Made by a program: the position numbers and the translations under genes. DNA of 64,000 nucleotides from contig NZ_JAIUGX010000016.1 in NCBI RefSeq assembly GCF_020164785.1, forward strand, positions 1 through 64,000, given 5' to 3'. This document shows, in pieces, positions 60,528 to 64,000 of this stretch; the stretch's first letter is position 1, and every line of letters begins with the position of its first letter. The stretch comes from Mesorhizobium sp. ES1-1 (GTDB lineage Bacteria > Pseudomonadota > Alphaproteobacteria > Rhizobiales > Rhizobiaceae). Below the pieces are notes generated by a model. The model did no database searches. It was not told the origin of the DNA and saw nothing but the letters and a program-made list of their open reading frames with translations.

Positions 60528-61567
60528 TGCCCGCACAACCCCTCGTGCTTGTGCTGACCCCGGTCGGGCGGGACGCCAGGATCGCCGAGTCGATCCTGGC
60601 CAACAGCCAGATCGCGACCCGCACATGCGCCACGCTCGAGGAAACACTGCCCTTGCTCGACGAGGCGCAGTGCCTGGTCGTCGCAGAGGAGGCGCTGACC
60701 AGCGCCGATCGAAGCGGACTTGCGGCTTGGCTGGAGAACCAGCCGGCATGGTCGGATTTTCCGATCGTGCTGCTGGTGATGCGCGGCACCGAATTCGACA
60801 AGCGGCTGGCGTTCCTCGACCGCTACCTCATCGTGCTGGAGCGGCCCTTCCTGGCGTCGAGCCTGTCCAATTCCGTGCGTTCGGCGCTGCGCGCGCGCGC
60901 CCGGCAGCTCGAGGTCAAATCCTATATCGAACAGACGCGGGTGGTCGCCGACCGCCAGAAGCTGCTGATCCGCGAGCTTCATCATCGCGTCAAGAACACG
61001 CTGGCCAATGTGCGCGCGATGATGGGCGCCACCGCCAGGTCGAGCGGCACCATCGAGGATTTCATGACGGATTTCTCGGCCCGTCTCGTCTCGCTTGCCG
61101 ATACGCATTCCATGCTGACCGACGATTACTGGCAGACAGCCTCGTTGAAGAAATTGCTGGCGGGGGAGCTTAGCCATTACGAGACCCGCGACACGCCGCG
61201 CATCGCGCTCGACGGACCGGATGTCGCCCTGGTCGCCGACATCGCCATCCCGGTCGGCATGGCGTTCCATGAACTCGCTTCCAATTCGTCGAAGTTCGGC
61301 TCGCTGTCGCTGCCCAAGGGCAGGCTCGACGTCAGCTGGTCGGTGGGCAGCGACGGCGACGCGCGCATCGTCAATCTCGACTGGCGCGAACGCGACGGGC
61401 CGCTGGTCGAGCCGCCGAAGCGGCGCGGGTTCGGCACGACTTTGCTGGAGAAGGTGGTGACCGTGCAGTGCGACGCGAAGGTCGCGCTCAACTATCACCG
61501 CGAAGGCCTGCACTTCAACATGGCGCTGCCCTTGCGCGACACCAGGCTGGTGCCGGCGTATTCCTGA
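60527..61567 (+). CDS. Histidine kinase, HWE type, with receiver-like domain
   Basis: 346 residues. Residues about 5-120 look like a receiver fold, but the phosphoacceptor Asp of the usual motif is not seen (VVAEEALTS). Then the kinase: IRELHHRVKNTLANVRAMMG (phospho-His H153), AFHELASNSSKFGSLS and the HWE-type LDWRERDGPLVEPPKRRGFG. Cytoplasmic. Coupled to the KaiC-like gene upstream, so the two likely work as one signalling unit. Confidence 0.9.
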   Translation: MPAQPLVLVLTPVGRDARIAESILANSQIATRTCATLEETLPLLDEAQCLVVAEEALTSADRSGLAAWLENQPAWSDFPIVLLVMRGTEFDKRLAFLDRYLIVLERPFLASSLSNSVRSALRARARQLEVKSYIEQTRVVADRQKLLIRELHHRVKNTLANVRAMMGATARSSGTIEDFMTDFSARLVSLADTHSMLTDDYWQTASLKKLLAGELSHYETRDTPRIALDGPDVALVADIAIPVGMAFHELASNSSKFGSLSLPKGRLDVSWSVGSDGDARIVNLDWRERDGPLVEPPKRRGFGTTLLEKVVTVQCDAKVALNYHREGLHFNMALPLRDTRLVPAYS

Positions 61568-61671
61568 CGGCTGCAGTGCGGCGCGTGAAAATGTCGCCTG
61601 GCGCATTGGGCATGGCGAGAGCCCCGCATCGCTGTTATTGAAGGCGTTCACGAAGTCCGGACGCGCAACAG

Positions 61672-62754
61672 ATGACATCCAATCCAGATCAGGCCGAAAC
61701 AGTCGGACACTTGCTCGATACGCCCGATCTGGCCAGCGCGCTGGAAAGCGAGCAGTTCAAGAAGTTCCTCGACCAGGTGCCGATCGCCATCGCCGTGTCG
61801 GACCTCAGCGCGCAGGAGCGCGTGGTCTACGCCAATCCGGAATTCGAGAAACTGTCTGGCCTGGGGGCGGCGAAGCTCGCGCAGAAGGACTGGGCGATCC
61901 TTTCCGGCACCGGCCTGCACGCGCAGAAGGACCGGCCGCTGTCCGAGGCGGTGGTCGAAGATGCCGATTTCGTCGGCACGTTCCGGCTCGAGCGGGTGGA
62001 AGACAAGCCCGCCATCGTCGACGTCTATTCCAACGCCATCGAGGATGATGGCGGCAGGGTCTGCTTCCGCCTGGTGGCGCTGGTCGACGTCTCTGCCCAT
62101 GGCGATGCCGATGAGGCGGTCTCGACCGAGGAACGCGTGCGCGAGAAGGACACGCTGCTGCGCGAATTGCAGCACCGGGTGAAGAACAATCTGCAGATGA
62201 TTACCGCGCTGATCCGGCTGGAGACACGCAACGCGGCCGAGCCGGACCGCAAGCGCTTCGAGCGGCTGGCGGGACGCGTCGACGCGCTTGCGATCCTCTA
62301 CCAGACGCTGTCGGGCGACGATCACAGGGACGAGGTCGATCTCGGCGTCTATCTCAGCCAGATCGCCTCGGCGGTGATGACCTCGCATGCCGTCGAAGGC
62401 ATCCGGCTGGACATGAAGGTCGACACCTATCCGGTGTCGATCAATGTCGCCATGCCGACCGGGCTGGTGGTGAACGAACTGCTGACCAACGCACTCAAGC
62501 ACGCCTTCCAGGGGCGCGAGGGCGGCACCATCACGCTGCACAGCATCGTCGATGGCGATGGCTGCCGCATCGTCGTGGCCGATGATGGCGTCGGCCTGCC
62601 GGAAGGCCAGACCTGGCCCAAGCCCGGCAAGCTCGGCGCACTGATCGCCCGCTCGCTAACCGAGAACGCCAAGGCGGAGTTCGACGTCAACTCCAGCATC
62701 GGCGAGGGGACGCGCGTGACCATCGTCTTCAAGCGCTCGGCCGCCGCCGCTTAA
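61672..62754 (+). CDS. PAS-HisKA_2 sensor histidine kinase
   Basis: 360 residues. PAS domain about 30-140 (FLDQVPIAIAVSDLSAQERV VYANPEFEKLSG), then HisKA_2 with LRELQHRVKNNLQMITALIR (H168) and an ATP domain (NELLTNALKHAFQGREGG, VADDGVGLPEG). No membrane segment. Its partner response regulator is not next to it; the upstream KaiC/HWE pair is 104 bases away and may or may not share a transcript. Confidence 0.92.
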   Translation: MTSNPDQAETVGHLLDTPDLASALESEQFKKFLDQVPIAIAVSDLSAQERVVYANPEFEKLSGLGAAKLAQKDWAILSGTGLHAQKDRPLSEAVVEDADFVGTFRLERVEDKPAIVDVYSNAIEDDGGRVCFRLVALVDVSAHGDADEAVSTEERVREKDTLLRELQHRVKNNLQMITALIRLETRNAAEPDRKRFERLAGRVDALAILYQTLSGDDHRDEVDLGVYLSQIASAVMTSHAVEGIRLDMKVDTYPVSINVAMPTGLVVNELLTNALKHAFQGREGGTITLHSIVDGDGCRIVVADDGVGLPEGQTWPKPGKLGALIARSLTENAKAEFDVNSSIGEGTRVTIVFKRSAAAA

Positions 62755-62903
62755 ACAAGGCACGGCGTCCGATCCGGCGCGATGGCGGCTTGCCCCAGCC
62801 GACAGCCAGCCGTGCCTCACGACAAGCCTAGCCTAGCAGTGCAGAGCTGCCGGCCAAGCCGCCGGTCGAAGCGGCTGCACGCAGCGGCATGGGAGGATAT
62901 CAA

Positions 62904-63785
62904 GTGACAGCGACGCCAATTGCCCGGCGCGAAGCGGCGCCCTTGCCCATATTCGCCCTGCTGGGCGCCATGGTGTCGATCCAGATCGGCGCCACCTTCG
63001 CCAAGGGCCTGTTTCCGGTGATCGGCGCGCAAGGGACGACGACGGTCCGGCTGGTCATCGGCGCACTGATGCTGATCGCCGTGCTGCGGCCCTGGCAGGC
63101 GCTGCCGTCTCGCACCACATGGCCTTGGCTCATCGGCTACGGGATGACGCTGTGCGTGCTCAACCTGCTGTTCTATGCCGCGCTCGCCACCATCCCGTTG
63201 GGCGTTGCGGTGGCGCTGGAATTCTCCGGCCCGCTTTTGGTGGCGACGCTGAGCTCGCGACGCGCCACGGACTTCGCCTGGATCGTGCTGGCGCTGGCCG
63301 GCATCGTGCTGTTGTCGCCCTTCATCCGTTCGGCCGTGCCGCTCGACCCGACAGGGGTCATGCTGGCGCTGGCGGCGGGCGCATGCTGGGCGCTCTATAT
63401 CGTGCTTGCGCCGAGGGCCGCGGCCGAACTCGGCACCCGCACGACCGCCTATGGCATGTCGATCGCCGCCCTGCTGGTGCTGCCCTTCGGGGCGGCGCAG
63501 GCCGGGGCGGTGCTGCTGACGCCAACGATCCTGGTCAGCGCGCTGTTGGTGGGCCTGTTCTCCAGCGCGCTGCCCTTCTTCCTGGAGATGGTCGCCCTGA
63601 CCCGCATGCCGGCCCGCATCTATGGCACGCTGACCTGCCTGGAGCCGGCGCTGGGCGCGCTGATGGGCTTCCTGTTCCTGCATGAGAACCTGAGCGCGCC
63701 GCAGCTGGCCGGCATCGGCGCCGTCATCGTGGCGGCCGCCGGCACCGCGCTGACATCGAAGCCGCCGGTGCCTTCGCCGGAGTAG
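62904..63785 (+). CDS. EamA/RhtA-type exporter
   Basis: 293 residues and about ten membrane segments in two EamA halves (ALLGAMVSIQIGATFAKGLF, LALAAGACWALYIVLAPRAA, YGTLTCLEPALGALMGFLFL HENL). Similar to RhtA threonine/homoserine exporters. A ggaggatatcaa site supports the GTG at 62904 over the ATG at 62889. Substrate not determined. Confidence 0.9.
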   Translation: MTATPIARREAAPLPIFALLGAMVSIQIGATFAKGLFPVIGAQGTTTVRLVIGALMLIAVLRPWQALPSRTTWPWLIGYGMTLCVLNLLFYAALATIPLGVAVALEFSGPLLVATLSSRRATDFAWIVLALAGIVLLSPFIRSAVPLDPTGVMLALAAGACWALYIVLAPRAAAELGTRTTAYGMSIAALLVLPFGAAQAGAVLLTPTILVSALLVGLFSSALPFFLEMVALTRMPARIYGTLTCLEPALGALMGFLFLHENLSAPQLAGIGAVIVAAAGTALTSKPPVPSPE

Positions 63786-63787
63786 CT

Positions 63788-63970
63788 GATCTCCCCCCTT
63801 GCGGGGGAGATGTCCGGCAGGATAGAGGGGGGTGCTGTCCCGCCGACATCCCCGCCGCTGAAAATCGAATTTTTAAAGGATCTCGGTTCGGGAACGGATC
63901 GAACCCGAACGTCGCGTTTCTTCACACCCCCCTCTGGCCTGCCGGCCATCTCCCCCGCAAGGGGGGAGAT
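63788..63970. repeat. Palindromic intergenic element, inverted pair
   Basis: Arms at about 63788-63834 and 63925-63970 are inverted with about three mismatches. The spacer (cccgccgctgaaaatcgaat, aaaggatctcggttcgggaa) contains a gttcggg/cccgaac dyad and differs from other copies. Starts two bases after the exporter's stop codon. The last 30 bases of the window may hold the end of a minus-strand gene, too short to call. Confidence 0.85.
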
Positions 63971-64000
63971 TGGCAGCTTCACCCTCAGATCAGCTTCTCC

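Noticed and set aside
85-63970. Repeated hairpins as a CRISPR array
   Set aside because: Copies are scattered, not regularly spaced, and no cas gene is present.
63971-64000. 3' end of a minus-strand gene at the window edge
   Set aside because: Only about ten codons visible; cannot be distinguished from chance.

Overview
The window reads as chromosomal DNA of a Rhizobiales bacterium, most likely Mesorhizobium or a close relative. I infer this from the uniformly high GC, from small families largely confined to rhizobia (DUF680, BA14K, DUF982, DUF1236, orphan lasso-leader peptides), from a CtrA-type box in front of minCDE, and from many copies of a palindromic 'cccccctctgtcctgccgg...' intergenic element. 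This is recognition by eye; no database search was run. I saw no tRNA, rRNA, CRISPR array, intact insertion sequence or prophage.

Layout. 1-5.2 kb: a bacterial end-joining locus, ligD then ku, with ku translationally coupled to an unusual protein that looks like BRCT + MerR-type helix-turn-helix + TPR. 5.2-8.3 kb: small hydrolase, exodeoxyribonuclease III and a coupled membrane-anchored protein. 8.3-9.4 kb, minus strand: four small genes, including a 31-residue orphan RiPP (lasso-leader) precursor and a 38-residue membrane peptide. 9.5-12.7 kb: a LuxR regulator divergent from a trimeric autotransporter adhesin. 12.8-24.9 kb: housekeeping and accessory genes (YghU-type GST, an HtrA-like protein without its catalytic triad, LysR, SDR, YdeI, LysE, ABC-F, NAGPA-type glycosidase), with a triple 52-bp terminator-like tandem repeat and a frameshifted gene. 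24.9-26.5 kb: a low-GC patch with one membrane protein and two gene remnants. 26.5-32.1 kb: a GGDEF-EAL protein, then a LysR regulator divergent from an SDR-SDR-tautomerase operon. 32.2-38.5 kb: a lysine 2,3-aminomutase-like radical SAM enzyme, a phosphopantetheinyl transferase and a 1383-residue Pls/PosA-type NRPS; together they could make an amino-acid polymer. 38.8-49.9 kb: DUF680 pair, Tat-exported MBL hydrolase, TPR, DoxX, BA14K, rifampin ADP-ribosyltransferase (arr), cation/proton antiporter, HD hydrolase, an SMP30 / alpha-hydroxy-acid oxidase / RraA-like operon and a GcrA-like zinc stub.

50.1-55.7 kb is a lower-GC island: a degraded copy of the 46-kb HD gene, then vsr, a MutL/MORC-like GHKL ATPase, an unknown 427-residue protein, and a convergent C5 cytosine methyltransferase. 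This looks like a restriction-modification or defence cassette and is one of the two most interesting loci, the other being the NRPS locus.

55.7-57.8 kb: minCDE behind a perfect TTAA-N7-TTAA box, closed by a 17-bp perfect hairpin derived from the palindromic repeat family. 58.0-64 kb: a rhamnosyltransferase-like glycosyltransferase, a double KaiC-like ATPase coupled (TAATG) to an HWE-type histidine kinase with a receiver-like domain, a second PAS-HisKA_2 kinase, and an EamA/RhtA-type exporter, ending in another repeat pair.
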